Notes: generated from the letters alone by a model not told the origin. 64,000 nucleotides of DNA from Elusimicrobium minutum Pei191 (GCF_000020145.1 NC_010644.1:124001-188000), one strand, 5' to 3'. Shown: positions 25,551-34,601, counted from the stretch's first letter. A program made the numbers and translations.

Positions 25551-25784
25551 GTGCAAGATAAAATAGCCCAATTAGAAGTGTTAGTAGCGCAGGCAACCCA
25601 AAAGCTTTCGGGCCTTGAGGGGGAAAATAGCACGCTTAAAAACCGCTTAAGAACTGTTGAGGCTCATTTGGAAAGACTTAGAGAAATTGAGGACGAGGCC
25701 AAAATTTTAAGAGATTGGAAACGTGATACCTTAGCTCAGTTAAAACGTTTACAATCAAAAATAGAAAAAGAAATAAAAAATTAG
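25551..25784 (+). CDS. Small coiled-coil protein upstream of zapA
   Basis: 77 residues starting at GTG, with AAGAGG upstream. Nearly the whole protein is heptad-patterned, rich in Lys, Glu, Leu and Arg, with no membrane span. It resembles ZapB-like or septum-associated coiled-coil proteins in size and character but I do not recognise a specific family. Its position between pheT and zapA suggests a divisome-related role, as a FtsZ-ring accessory; that is inference from the neighbour. The frame is uninterrupted and spaced 34 bases from zapA. Confidence 0.7.
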   Translation: MQDKIAQLEVLVAQATQKLSGLEGENSTLKNRLRTVEAHLERLREIEDEAKILRDWKRDTLAQLKRLQSKIEKEIKN

Positions 25785-25818
25785 ATTTATTAAATTATTA
25801 AAAACGGTGTAAAAAATT

Positions 25819-26121
25819 ATGGCAAAAAGAGGATATGAAGTTACCGTCCGCCGCATTCCTTTAGAGGTTAACATTGAAAATGTTGAACCTATGGAAATTG
25901 CCACGCTCGTAAGTATGATTGAAGAGCGTATGGCTAAAATAGCCGATAAAACGGGCACTATAGACACTCTTAAACTCGCCATAATGACGGCTATGGAATT
26001 TGCTGCCGAAGTTTACTTAAAAGGTTCTAATGCGGGCGCCAAACGCCAGGAAGAAGAACGCAAGGTAGACGAACTTATTTTAAAATTGCAAAACTCACTC
26101 TCCGGCACTCTTATCAAATAA
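25819..26121 (+). CDS. zapA: Cell division protein ZapA-like
   Basis: 100 residues. The N-terminus has short strands with the EVTVRRIPLEV pattern, then a long helix containing LVSMIEERMAKIADKTGTID and LKLAIMTAMEFAAEVYLKG, matching the ZapA dimer-helix arrangement. ZapA bundles and stabilises FtsZ filaments at midcell. In several bacteria zapA lies next to pheT, as here (from memory). The final helix is charged and may continue as a coiled coil. Confidence 0.85.
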   Translation: MAKRGYEVTVRRIPLEVNIENVEPMEIATLVSMIEERMAKIADKTGTIDTLKLAIMTAMEFAAEVYLKGSNAGAKRQEEERKVDELILKLQNSLSGTLIK

Positions 26122-26124
26122 TAT

Positions 26125-27375
26125 ATGGAAGATATTAAACACGATATGCCTTTGGCCGCGGCCATGGCTCCTAAAAATTTAGATGATTTCGCAGGGCAGA
26201 AACACGTTATCGGCCCGGGCAGAATGCTGCGCCGTATGATTGAGAGCGACACTATAAAATCAGCCGTATTTTTCGGCCCGCCCGGCGTTGGGAAAACCGC
26301 GCTTGCCCGTTTTATAGCGTCCAAAACAGAAGCCGTTACAGTTGAACTTAACGCGGCTGCCGCCGGAGTAGGCGATATTAAAAAAGTAATTGAGGAAGCT
26401 AAGGAAAGGCGTAATGACACTTTCTTAGAAAAGCGCACCCTTGTTGTTTTAGATGAAATACACCACTTTAATAAAACCCAGCAGGATGTTTTGCTTCCGT
26501 CAGTCGAACGTGGCGATATTATTTTAATAGGTCTTACTACCGAAAACCCTTACTTTTATATTAACAACGCGCTTCTTTCCAGATTCTCTGTTTTTGAATT
26601 TAAACCGTTAGACGCAAAAGATTTAGAGCAGATTTTAAAAAGAGTTTTAAAAATTAAAGAAGCAAAAATACAAAAAGACGCTAAAGATTTTTTTATTACG
26701 CAGGCTAACGGCGACGCCAGAAGGCTTTTAAACGCGGTTGATCTTGCCATTTTAACCACGGCTAAAGACAGTGACGGCATTGTTAATATAACAATGGACG
26801 TGGCAAAAGAATGTATGCAAAAACGCCATTTAAATTACGATAAAAAAGGCGATGAGCATTACGATGTTATTTCCGCTTTTATTAAATCAATGCGCGGTTC
26901 CGACCCGGACGCTGCCGTCTACTGGCTGGCAAGAATGTTAGAATCAGGCGAGGACCCCAGGTTTATAGCAAGGCGTATTTTAATTTGCGCGAGCGAAGAC
27001 GTGGGTAACGCCGAACCGGCTGCCATAATGCTTGCCGAAGCCGCCTTTAAATGCGCCGAAGTTCTCGGTATGCCCGAAGTTCGCATACCGCTTGCCCAGG
27101 CCGCTATTTATGTTGCCTGCGCGCCAAAATCAAACGCAAGTTACATAGCCGTGGACGAAGCTTTAAAAGAAGTCCGCGAGGGTATTCAAAGGCGTGTGCC
27201 CGCGCATTTACGCTCAGGTTTTAAGAATGAGGGCTATAAATACGCGCACGATTACCCCAACCATTACGTTAAGCAGGAATATATGCCAAAGCCTAAAAAA
27301 TTTTATGAACCTACTGAAATAGGTAAAGAAAAAAATATAAAAGAAAGATTAAAAAAACTAAAAGGCGAAGAATAA
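26125..27375 (+). CDS. rarA: Replication-associated AAA+ ATPase RarA (MgsA)
   Basis: 416 residues. The AAA+ module has the Walker A GPPGVGKT (51-58), Walker B VVLDEIHHF with D110-E111, sensor I GLTTENP, and the sensor II/arginine-finger region around LLSRFSVFEF. The C-terminal half has the MgsA tetramerization pattern, including MRGSDPDAAVYWLARMLESG and SEDVGNADP-like SEDVGNAEP. RarA acts at stalled replication forks and shares a fold with clamp-loader subunits. It begins 3 bases after zapA, so it ends the yajQ-pheST-zapA run. Confidence 0.96.
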   Translation: MEDIKHDMPLAAAMAPKNLDDFAGQKHVIGPGRMLRRMIESDTIKSAVFFGPPGVGKTALARFIASKTEAVTVELNAAAAGVGDIKKVIEEAKERRNDTFLEKRTLVVLDEIHHFNKTQQDVLLPSVERGDIILIGLTTENPYFYINNALLSRFSVFEFKPLDAKDLEQILKRVLKIKEAKIQKDAKDFFITQANGDARRLLNAVDLAILTTAKDSDGIVNITMDVAKECMQKRHLNYDKKGDEHYDVISAFIKSMRGSDPDAAVYWLARMLESGEDPRFIARRILICASEDVGNAEPAAIMLAEAAFKCAEVLGMPEVRIPLAQAAIYVACAPKSNASYIAVDEALKEVREGIQRRVPAHLRSGFKNEGYKYAHDYPNHYVKQEYMPKPKKFYEPTEIGKEKNIKERLKKLKGEE

Positions 27376-27484
27376 CCAATGGGTGCAGGAAATTAAAAAA
27401 ATATATTAATGTTTGCATTTCTTGTTATTTTTTTAAATTAATGGCAAAAGAAATTGGGAAACTAAATTTGAAATCTTAATACAA

Positions 27485-28089
27485 ATGGTTTATTACAGTC
27501 AGAATAAAGAACTTAATAAAAATTTGCCTAAACCGTGGTTAAGACTTTGTAAGAGTAAAAACGGATATGTTTTAGAAAAAGCTCATTTAAAAATTTCCAA
27601 AGAAGGCGTTGAGGAAGAGAATTGCCACGAAGGAGAGGAATCCCCTGTTTTATCTTTAGAAGGGAACGCGGTTGTTTTAATTTCAGTTCCTAACTTAATA
27701 TCAGTTCACATAGAAAGTTCCTCCATAACAACCGAGTATGTTTATCCCTTCAAAGAATATTTTTTCTGCCGGCGGTAAGAAAGGGGGTATTAAAAGCTCG
27801 GGAAAATGTTTTGGACAAATAAGTTGAAGGAAAGGCTGATGCTTTTTTTGATTATAACGTAGATAAGCGGGTTTCAGATTATAAATTAGTCTTGTAAGAC
27901 GTTTAAGGAAAAAGTAAAAAATAATTATATAGCTATTCTGCTCCTAAAATGCTTTGGATATGGGATATTGATAAAGGTAATAAACCCGATATTTTCTTTC
28001 GAGGTTATGCTTATAACACGTGGTACTTTTATATTTCATCACAAGATAAAAATTTAATGACTGTTCCTGACGGCGTACAGTGTTTTTAA
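27485..28089 (+). pseudogene. Decayed gene of unrecognised family
   Basis: A 97-codon frame (27485-27778) ends early. Its continuation can be followed into the frame beginning SAGGKKGGIKSSG (about 27762-27827) and then into a third frame (27825-28089). That third frame carries TAA stops at several places between plausible coding segments, such as ADAFFDYNVDKRVSDY and MLWIWDIDKGNKPDIFF. The last 55 codons are open and end at a TAA just before a terminator. At least two frameshifts and several nonsense changes mark an inactivated gene of about 200 codons. I do not recognise the protein. Confidence 0.6.
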
Positions 28090-28096
28090 AGTAAAT

Positions 28097-28128
28097 AAAA
28101 AATCCCTCTGAAAACAGAGGGATTTTTT
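28097..28128. terminator. Bidirectional intrinsic terminator
   Basis: A 14-bp perfect stem, AAAAAATCCCTCTG against CAGAGGGATTTTTT, loop AAAA. It sits between the plus-strand decayed gene and the minus-strand pilin and can serve both. Confidence 0.93.
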
Positions 28129-28147
28129 TTGTTAAATACTACTCTTT

Positions 28148-28667
28148 TTATAAAACGTAAGACGCCACGCCTCCAATGGTTTGTTTGCCTCCAGTGGCTA
28201 CGCTTTTACAGATATTTTCGCCTTCCGTATTATAAAATCTGCAAAGAAGTCTACCGTCTTTATAGAATGCTATGGCGTATTTTGTTTGCTGCGGGTTGCG
28301 GCTGCATGAGGCAAGAGTATCGGCCCATGCGGAAGAATTACTTGTCCAGGGGCGGCAGGTGAAGTCTTTTTGCGTTGCCGAGGTAGTTTTCATTTGTGCC
28401 TGAAAAATCCAAATCAAGCGAGTCAAAATTATTTGTATAAGAACTGTTGGCAAGATAATACATTTGTTCGGCTCTGCCAATCGATGTTGTGTAAGTAATA
28501 GCTTGAGTAATGCGGCTTTTTTCAACCGCTTTATTATATTGCGGCAAAGCGATTGCGGCTAAAATACCTATAATCAAAACAACAACTAATAACTCAATTA
28601 AAGTAAAACCACTTTTTCTAATATGAGAAAAACGAAGGAACGTGTTAAGTGAAATTTTTTTTAACAT
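28148..28667 (-). pseudogene. Type IV pilin gene with a single-base frameshift
   Basis: An AAGGAG site precedes the ATG at 28667. The reading gives a prepilin with leader, then the G^[16 protein letters not shown] hydrophobic N-terminus, a ProGlnTyr stretch and an extracellular domain. Frame one stops at 28338. One base less in the five-A run (28367-28371, read as T on the plus strand) joins it to the second frame, which continues coding-like, with two cysteines and a C-terminal sequence, to a stop at 28148. As written the product is truncated to 109 residues and lacks its C-terminal half. A sequencing error or slippage-tolerant expression cannot be excluded. Confidence 0.8.
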
Positions 28668-28766
28668 TGTTTAATCTCCTTAAAAGTAAACCTAATAAAA
28701 CAGTATCCAAAAGTATAGTAATTTTAAAAAAATTATAAACAATTAGCGTTCTTTATATTTTTAAAC

Positions 28767-30668
28767 TCATCTTCCGCCGCCGCCCCCGCCGCCTCTTCCG
28801 CCTCCGGAGCCGCCCCTTCCTCCTGAACCGCCACCGCCCCCCCCGCCACCTCTTCCGCCGCCTGAGGATTTTGGGGAAGAAGACTGTCTCGCTGAACTGT
28901 TAAAACTATTTAAAGCGCTATAAAAAGTTTTAGCTGAAAAGCTTTTTGAGTTTATGAAAGAAGAAAACCCCCTTGTTGATATTCTTTTTGTGGAAACCTG
29001 GTTGTTTTTAAACATAACGTCAAATGATTTTACCCAATCGTTAGACAGGCCTAATGCTATCGCGTAAGGTAAGATATTGCAAAAAACATCGGCCGCGCTT
29101 TCGGGGGTAGCAAGTTTAACCCTGTCTTTTTCACCTACTTTAATGTATAGTTTTAAACCTTCAATTTGGTCCATCAGGCTTCTGCCTTTGGGGGTATATT
29201 TGGCTATAAGTTTGTCAAAAATATAATCAGCACCCCGCATTAAAAAGCATATTATAAATAATACCGCCGTCTCGGGTAGAGCGTTTGCCGCTATTGTTCT
29301 AAAATATATCAACAGCATCAAAAAAATAACCAGGCTTTGCAAACTTTTATTAAAAACAGCCAGTAACAAAAAGAATGTTATAGCTAAGGCCGGGATTATG
29401 TGCTGTACGGGAAAAAGGTCTATTGCCATATAAAAAACCGCCGCCGCACAGGCTAACTTGTAAGGCAAAGCCCAAAGCGAATTGTTTTTAAAATAATCAT
29501 TCTTGAAAAAATTTTTTAACTGTGATTTAGCACATCCGGCAGCTTTTTTAAAATATTCATAGTATGTATTGGATAGAGCCAGCTGCCCCGCAGGAAGAGC
29601 GGAGAAATAAGATTTTTCTTCTTCGGAGAGAATTATTTCGGGATGAAAATTTTTTGTTAAATAAAATTCCTTTGGGAAAAGCTGTTTCCCAAAAACTTTA
29701 ACGTCTTGCAAAGAATGTTTTTTGTGTTTTATTTCCAAAATGCCTTTAGAGGCCAAACTTATTAAGATTGTTTGAGATAATGCCGCGTCTGATATTTTGC
29801 CTCTTCTATATAAATAAAGCGCTTTAGCGGGGGAAATATCCGCAGGCGGCTCATATAAAGGGATAATAGTTCCTTTTTTAGGGTCTATGCCAAAAAGAAA
29901 CCAGCCCAAAGCCAAATATGCCGAGCCTAAAATTAAAACAACCAAACATAAGATAACAGGAGTGGGGTTCATTATAAAATCTTTCAAGATATCTTCTGTG
30001 GGCGGCCTTGTAATAACGCCTTTTTGGAACGGCACAGCCACGGTAAAACCTTCTTTCGGGTTAAGGACACGGTTGTTAATAAACGAGGCCGCAAACCGGT
30101 TTGTAAATTGAATTTCGCAGGAGTCGCAGATTTTATTACCTTTGGGTCCCGAATATAAAGAAATTAAATCTTTATTTATTTGCGCCTCCTCGGGTAAAAC
30201 TAAGTCCAAACGGGAGGATAAAACAGCAAACCGCCAGTAATTGCCCGTAACGTTCCAGTAAAATTCGTCAGAATCCGCTTCAAAAACAACGGCGTTTTTT
30301 ACAAAATACTCAAACTCGTAAGTGTGCTCGCCTTTGGGGATAAAATTATCATCCCCGAAATTTACTCTAAGCGTGTACCTGTCGGGGCTTTCAGTAAAAA
30401 AATGCTCGGGCAGTCCGTTTCTTTTTAAAGACAGCGGTTCTATTCCCAATTCGGCTTCCAAAAAGCGTTTATTAGTGTATTTTCTGGGAATATCACGGTA
30501 TATGCCGCGTTTTATTTGCTCGTGTTCAACATTTACCGTAATATATTCGGTAATAACTGCGGTACCGTCCTTATAGACCTGGGCAAAAACGTTAAAACTT
30601 TTTATATGCTCCTGCGCGCACAGAGGAAGTGAAAGCATTAAAAAAATAAAAGAAAAGTATTTAACCAT
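28767..30668 (-). CDS. DUF2207 membrane protein with Gly-rich tail
   Basis: 633 residues. A signal peptide (about residues 1-18, ending LPLCAQ) precedes a periplasmic beta-rich DUF2207 domain containing YKDGTAVITEYITV and RGIYRDIPRKY. Transmembrane segments follow near residues 235-260 and 400-475. The cytoplasmic part lies between and after them. The C-terminus is an extreme Gly/Arg/Ser run of about 30 residues. The function of DUF2207 is not established; relatives are commonly encoded beside lemA, found here 26 kb away. The start at 30668 has a purine-rich AAGGA site. It is divergent from tdh. Confidence 0.85.
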   Translation of the reverse strand: MVKYFSFIFLMLSLPLCAQEHIKSFNVFAQVYKDGTAVITEYITVNVEHEQIKRGIYRDIPRKYTNKRFLEAELGIEPLSLKRNGLPEHFFTESPDRYTLRVNFGDDNFIPKGEHTYEFEYFVKNAVVFEADSDEFYWNVTGNYWRFAVLSSRLDLVLPEEAQINKDLISLYSGPKGNKICDSCEIQFTNRFAASFINNRVLNPKEGFTVAVPFQKGVITRPPTEDILKDFIMNPTPVILCLVVLILGSAYLALGWFLFGIDPKKGTIIPLYEPPADISPAKALYLYRRGKISDAALSQTILISLASKGILEIKHKKHSLQDVKVFGKQLFPKEFYLTKNFHPEIILSEEEKSYFSALPAGQLALSNTYYEYFKKAAGCAKSQLKNFFKNDYFKNNSLWALPYKLACAAAVFYMAIDLFPVQHIIPALAITFFLLLAVFNKSLQSLVIFLMLLIYFRTIAANALPETAVLFIICFLMRGADYIFDKLIAKYTPKGRSLMDQIEGLKLYIKVGEKDRVKLATPESAADVFCNILPYAIALGLSNDWVKSFDVMFKNNQVSTKRISTRGFSSFINSKSFSAKTFYSALNSFNSSARQSSSPKSSGGGRGGGGGGGGSGGRGGSGGGRGGGGGGGR

Positions 30669-30762
30669 TTATCAATATCCTTAATTCATTTAAAAAATCT
30701 AAAAATAATATACAATATTTTTGATGTTTACTTATTTAAGATTGTGCCCCGGGAGATAACCT

Positions 30763-31800
30763 ATGAAAGCGCTTTGCAAAACAAAACCTGAAAAAGGCGT
30801 TGAATATAAAGACGTGGACCTGCCTAAGATAAAAGATGACGAGCTTTTAGTTAAAATTTATAAAACTTCAATTTGCGGCAGCGATATACCGGTTTATAAT
30901 TATACCGGCTGGGCGCCTAGAAGAATCCCGCTTCCGTTCGTTTTCGGGCACGAGCTTTGCGGCGAAGTTGTTGAAACAGGCAAAAACACAAAAGGCTTTG
31001 AGAAAGGCGATTTTATATCCGTTGAATCACACGTCTTTTGCGGGCTTTGCTACCAATGCCGCAACGACCAAAGGCATGTTTGCTCCAACATGGTTGTTTT
31101 GGGGCTGGATACACAGGGCGGATTTTCAGAATACGCTGCCATACCTGCGCGCTGCGGGTGGAAACATTCTGACAATAAATTAAAGGAAATAGCTTCTATT
31201 ATGGAGCCTTTGGGTAACGCTGTTTTCGCCACATTGGTTGAAGACGTTGCGGGAAAAACGGTTTTTGTTGAAGGTTGCGGTCCGCAGGGTCTTTTTGCCA
31301 TTGAAATAGCCAAAGCCTGTGGCGCGCAAAAAGTGATTGCTTTGGAAGGCTCTCCTTACCGCCAAAAAATGGCTGAACAAATGGGAGCGGACGCTATTTT
31401 CAGCCCTACGGAAGAAAAGTTACTTGAAAAAATTAAAAAAGCCTCGGGCGACCCAAGCGGCGTTGACGTTGTTCTTGAAATGTCAGGCCATCCGGACGCT
31501 GTAAGGCTTGGCCTAAAAGCGGTTAAGCCCGCGGGCAGATTTACGGCTTTCGGCCTTCCCGGCTCGGAAATGACGCTTGACTATTCCAACGATATTGTTT
31601 TTAAAGGTATTAAAGTTGAAGGTATTACAGGCAGACAAATTTATAAAAGCTGGCATGTTATGGAGGGGCTTTTGCGTTCTGGCAAAATAAACCCCGCTCC
31701 CATCATTACCCATACTTTTGAGATGAAAGATTATGAAAAAGCCTTTGCCACTATGATGGACCCCGAAAGAAAATGCGGCAAAGTGGTTTTAATCCCGTAA
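30763..31800 (+). CDS. tdh: L-threonine 3-dehydrogenase
   Basis: 345 residues, zinc-dependent medium-chain dehydrogenase. Catalytic zinc ligands are visible at C38 (ICGSD) and H63-E64 (GHE), and the structural zinc lobe is CGLCYQCRNDQRHVC. The Rossmann domain has VEGCGPQGLFAIEIA with the GxGPxG-type loop. It oxidises threonine to 2-amino-3-ketobutyrate with NAD+. The next gene supplies the second step, which settles the assignment over sorbitol or other MDR enzymes. A GGGAGA site precedes the ATG. Confidence 0.93.
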   Translation: MKALCKTKPEKGVEYKDVDLPKIKDDELLVKIYKTSICGSDIPVYNYTGWAPRRIPLPFVFGHELCGEVVETGKNTKGFEKGDFISVESHVFCGLCYQCRNDQRHVCSNMVVLGLDTQGGFSEYAAIPARCGWKHSDNKLKEIASIMEPLGNAVFATLVEDVAGKTVFVEGCGPQGLFAIEIAKACGAQKVIALEGSPYRQKMAEQMGADAIFSPTEEKLLEKIKKASGDPSGVDVVLEMSGHPDAVRLGLKAVKPAGRFTAFGLPGSEMTLDYSNDIVFKGIKVEGITGRQIYKSWHVMEGLLRSGKINPAPIITHTFEMKDYEKAFATMMDPERKCGKVVLIP

Positions 31801-31817
31801 TTACAGAGGACATTTAA

Positions 31818-33005
31818 ATGAGCAGAATGGATTTTTTAAAAGACGAAATTAATAAATTAAAAGAAGAAAACAGATTTATAAAACTGCGCGTGCTTGAATC
31901 AGAACAGGCGCCGATTGCGGTTATTGACGGTAAAAAAGTAATTAATTTAACTTCTAATAATTACCTTAATTTAACCACGCATCCTAAAGTTAAAAAAGCG
32001 GCGGCTGACGCGTGTTTAAAATACGGTATAGGTACAGCCGCAGTACGCACAATTATAGGTACAACAACATTACACGGCGAGCTTGAAAAAAGACTTGCCG
32101 AGTTTAAACAAACAGAAGCAGCCCTGGTAATACAATCGGGCTTTACCTCAAACACCGCGGTATGCCAAAGTTTAATGACAAGCCACGAAGACGTGCTTAT
32201 TTCAGATGAGCTTAACCACGCCTCAATTATTGACGGCGGACGTTTGTCAAAAGCTGTAAAAAAAGTTTACCGCCACAGCGACATGACGCATTTAAAAGAA
32301 ATTTTAGAAAGCCCCGAAGTAAAAAAAGCCAGAAGAAGAATGCTTGTTACTGACGGTGTTTTCAGTATGGACGGCGATATCGCTAAACTGCCTGAAATTG
32401 TTGAGCTTTGCGAACGGCATGACACCATTATTATGGTTGACGACGCCCACTCCAGCGGCGTTTTGGGCAACCAGGGCAGAGGAACTGTTGACCACTTTGA
32501 CTTAAAAGGCCGCGTGGATATACAAATAGGCACCTTGTCTAAAGCTTTCGGAACTATAGGCGGGTATGTCGCGGGCTGTCAAGATTTAAGAGATTATATG
32601 GTTTCCACCGCAAGGCCTTTTTTATTTTCCAGCTCTCATCCGCCAAGCGTAATAGCAACGTGTTTAGCCGGACTTGACGTTATATACAATGAGCCTGAAC
32701 TGCTTGAAAAACTTTGGACAAACACAAAATTTTTTAAAGAAGAAATTGTTAAAGCCGGTTTTGATATAAATAAAAGCGAAACGCCTATAACGCCCGTTAT
32801 GATAGGCGATACAAAAAAAGCGGTTGAGTTTAGCGACAGGCTTTTTGAGGAAGGCGTTTTTGCCCTTTCGATAGGGTTTCCTACAGTGGCAAAGGGTAAA
32901 GAAAGGCTTAGAAACATAATTACCGCCGGACATGAAATAACTGACCTTGAACGGGCTGTTGCCGCTTATAAAAAAGTGGGAAAGGAAATGGGGTTGTTGT
33001 CCTAA
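31818..33005 (+). CDS. kbl: 2-amino-3-ketobutyrate CoA ligase (glycine C-acetyltransferase)
   Basis: 395 residues, fold-type I PLP enzyme of the alpha-oxoamine synthase family. The Schiff-base lysine is K242 in GTLSKAFGTIGGY. The D208-D209-A-H segment (VDDAHSSGVLG) binds PLP, and SNNYLNLTTHP near residue 46 is typical of the family. It cleaves 2-amino-3-ketobutyrate with CoA to glycine and acetyl-CoA. Adjacent tdh makes the pair a threonine-to-glycine pathway; a serine palmitoyltransferase or BioF reading is disfavoured by that context. Confidence 0.93.
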   Translation: MSRMDFLKDEINKLKEENRFIKLRVLESEQAPIAVIDGKKVINLTSNNYLNLTTHPKVKKAAADACLKYGIGTAAVRTIIGTTTLHGELEKRLAEFKQTEAALVIQSGFTSNTAVCQSLMTSHEDVLISDELNHASIIDGGRLSKAVKKVYRHSDMTHLKEILESPEVKKARRRMLVTDGVFSMDGDIAKLPEIVELCERHDTIIMVDDAHSSGVLGNQGRGTVDHFDLKGRVDIQIGTLSKAFGTIGGYVAGCQDLRDYMVSTARPFLFSSSHPPSVIATCLAGLDVIYNEPELLEKLWTNTKFFKEEIVKAGFDINKSETPITPVMIGDTKKAVEFSDRLFEEGVFALSIGFPTVAKGKERLRNIITAGHEITDLERAVAAYKKVGKEMGLLS

Positions 33006-33014
33006 GGGGGGCAA

Positions 33015-33539
33015 ATGATAAAAATGAAAAGAGGTTTTACCTTAATAGAATTATTGGTAGTTGTGGTTATCATAGGAATACTGGCTGCAATAGCATATCC
33101 TATGTATGCAAAGGCTATTGAGCGTAACCGCTCTATAGAGGCTATGGTTGTACTTAAAAGATTTAAGGATATGCAAAGCATTTCAAGCGCAGTTTCTCCC
33201 GAAAAAGTTATAAGGAGTTTGAATAAAGCCAAGTCGGAATTTGCAGATGCCGTTGCCATAACATCAAATACGGGCAATCTGTCCGCCTATCCGGACGGAC
33301 AGGTAAGAATTAATAATTACGACTATATATTTTCTAACGAGCCAAACAGCCTTTTAGCGGACAATATTATAGCTATAAAAAATACAGGCAAGTTTAAAGG
33401 CTACGCGTTGTTTATCAAAAACGGTATTCACTATTGTATGGATAATGAATCCATAGGGGGCGATCTTGCCTGTGAAGAAGTTTTTGGCGGCGAGCCTGAC
33501 GGAACCCATGGCGGTTGGATTATTTATAAATTACATTAA
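33015..33539 (+). CDS. Type IV pilin-like protein
   Basis: 174 residues. The leader is only seven residues (MIKMKRG), cut before F8, leaving [20 protein letters not shown] with the E5-equivalent at E12. The globular part has a YPMYAKAIERN alpha-spine end, then low-similarity sequence with two cysteines (HYCMDN and LACEEV). It is intact, unlike the two other pilins in the window. It starts 9 bases after kbl and its stop overlaps the ATG of the protease by one base, so the two are translationally coupled. It may be a pseudopilin or minor pilin; no assembly ATPase or prepilin peptidase is encoded nearby. Confidence 0.88.
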   Translation: MIKMKRGFTLIELLVVVVIIGILAAIAYPMYAKAIERNRSIEAMVVLKRFKDMQSISSAVSPEKVIRSLNKAKSEFADAVAITSNTGNLSAYPDGQVRINNYDYIFSNEPNSLLADNIIAIKNTGKFKGYALFIKNGIHYCMDNESIGGDLACEEVFGGEPDGTHGGWIIYKLH

Positions 33540-34597
33540 TGAATAAAAAAATATTTTTCTTTTTTACGCTGTTTGTATTATTGTTTACTTTTTGCGGCGC
33601 GCAGGTAAGCGTCATTAAAGTAACGGGTTATGACGAGTATACAAAAGAAGAAGATTTTAATAATACTTATGATATAAGGGTTTTTTCGGCCGGAATGCGT
33701 ACGGGAAAATGCCAAGCCGTAAGAATACATAAAAATTGGTTTTTTACCGCTGCGCACTGCGTTGTACCTTATTGCAGAACAACCTGCGCCAAAGCGGATA
33801 AAGAGTGTGAGGTAAAGCTTAAGAACTGTGAAATACGGGTTATTCTTAACAAAAATTCCTCGTATGAAATATATTCAACGGTAACAAGCGGGCCAAAAAA
33901 CCAAAAAGTCTTTTTTGACGCTTCTTTTGATACGCAAACACCGCTTGATTTAAAAAGCACCGATATCGCGCTTTTTAAATATAGTCCTTCCAAACAAAAG
34001 ATAACCGTGGTTAACACAAAAGAAATGACCGCTTACCCGGTTAACGTTTTTTTGTCGCGCGTAAAAGGGGCCAAAGCTTTTTTAGACACGGCTAATAAAA
34101 GAGATTTTTCCGCAAAATATTTGCCAATAATATCTTTTGACGGTAAAAATAATTATAAATTAAACAGGGTTTTATCAATTATTTCAATTGAAGGAAGTAA
34201 AAAGGAAGTAAAAATTTCGGGTGACTTTGAAAATGATTCTGACGGCGATAAAACGCCGGTCTACTTTTTAAAAGACCAGCAGATGCTGCTTGCTAAAAAT
34301 TTTGGCACAAAACAGGGGATATCAGGTTCAGGCGTTATGACAAATACAGGTGAGCTTGTAGGTATAAGTTCTTTTAACGCTGATTTTACATACAAAAAAA
34401 ATGACAAAGCTTCTAAAATGGAATATTCTGGTTTCGCGCCGTTTAGCGTTAAAAGTTTAAAATTACTAAGCGCAAATATGGGCAATGATTATTATGATTT
34501 GGAAATTTTGGACGCTTCGGACGGATATGCGACCGCAATTCCTTACTCCAAACTGCCCGAAGACATACGGGCGTATCTTAATTATTCAAAAAAATAA
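33539..34597 (+). CDS. Secreted trypsin-like serine protease
   Basis: 352 residues. A signal peptide covers about residues 1-21. The catalytic triad is readable: H73 in FFTAAHCV, D142 in STDIALFKY and S264 in GISGSGVMT. These fit the chymotrypsin (S1) fold. Six cysteines lie at 58, 74, 79, 83, 90 and 97, with the 79-97 cluster forming an insert after the active-site His that could be disulfide-bonded in the periplasm or outside. It overlaps the pilin gene by one base (TAATG). The substrate is unknown; the coupling suggests pilus maturation or a secreted effector. Confidence 0.88.
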   Translation: MNKKIFFFFTLFVLLFTFCGAQVSVIKVTGYDEYTKEEDFNNTYDIRVFSAGMRTGKCQAVRIHKNWFFTAAHCVVPYCRTTCAKADKECEVKLKNCEIRVILNKNSSYEIYSTVTSGPKNQKVFFDASFDTQTPLDLKSTDIALFKYSPSKQKITVVNTKEMTAYPVNVFLSRVKGAKAFLDTANKRDFSAKYLPIISFDGKNNYKLNRVLSIISIEGSKKEVKISGDFENDSDGDKTPVYFLKDQQMLLAKNFGTKQGISGSGVMTNTGELVGISSFNADFTYKKNDKASKMEYSGFAPFSVKSLKLLSANMGNDYYDLEILDASDGYATAIPYSKLPEDIRAYLNYSKK

Positions 34598-34601
34598 AAA
34601 T

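Noticed and set aside
28148-28525. Separate 125-codon gene within the pilin locus
   Set aside because: Its first half is an out-of-frame reading of the pilin. Only the portion after the A5 run makes sense, as the continuation of the pilin.
34485-34601. 39-codon N-terminal extension of nth
   Set aside because: It overlaps the end of the protease gene and matches no nth sequence; the ATG at 34602 gives the standard Nth N-terminus.
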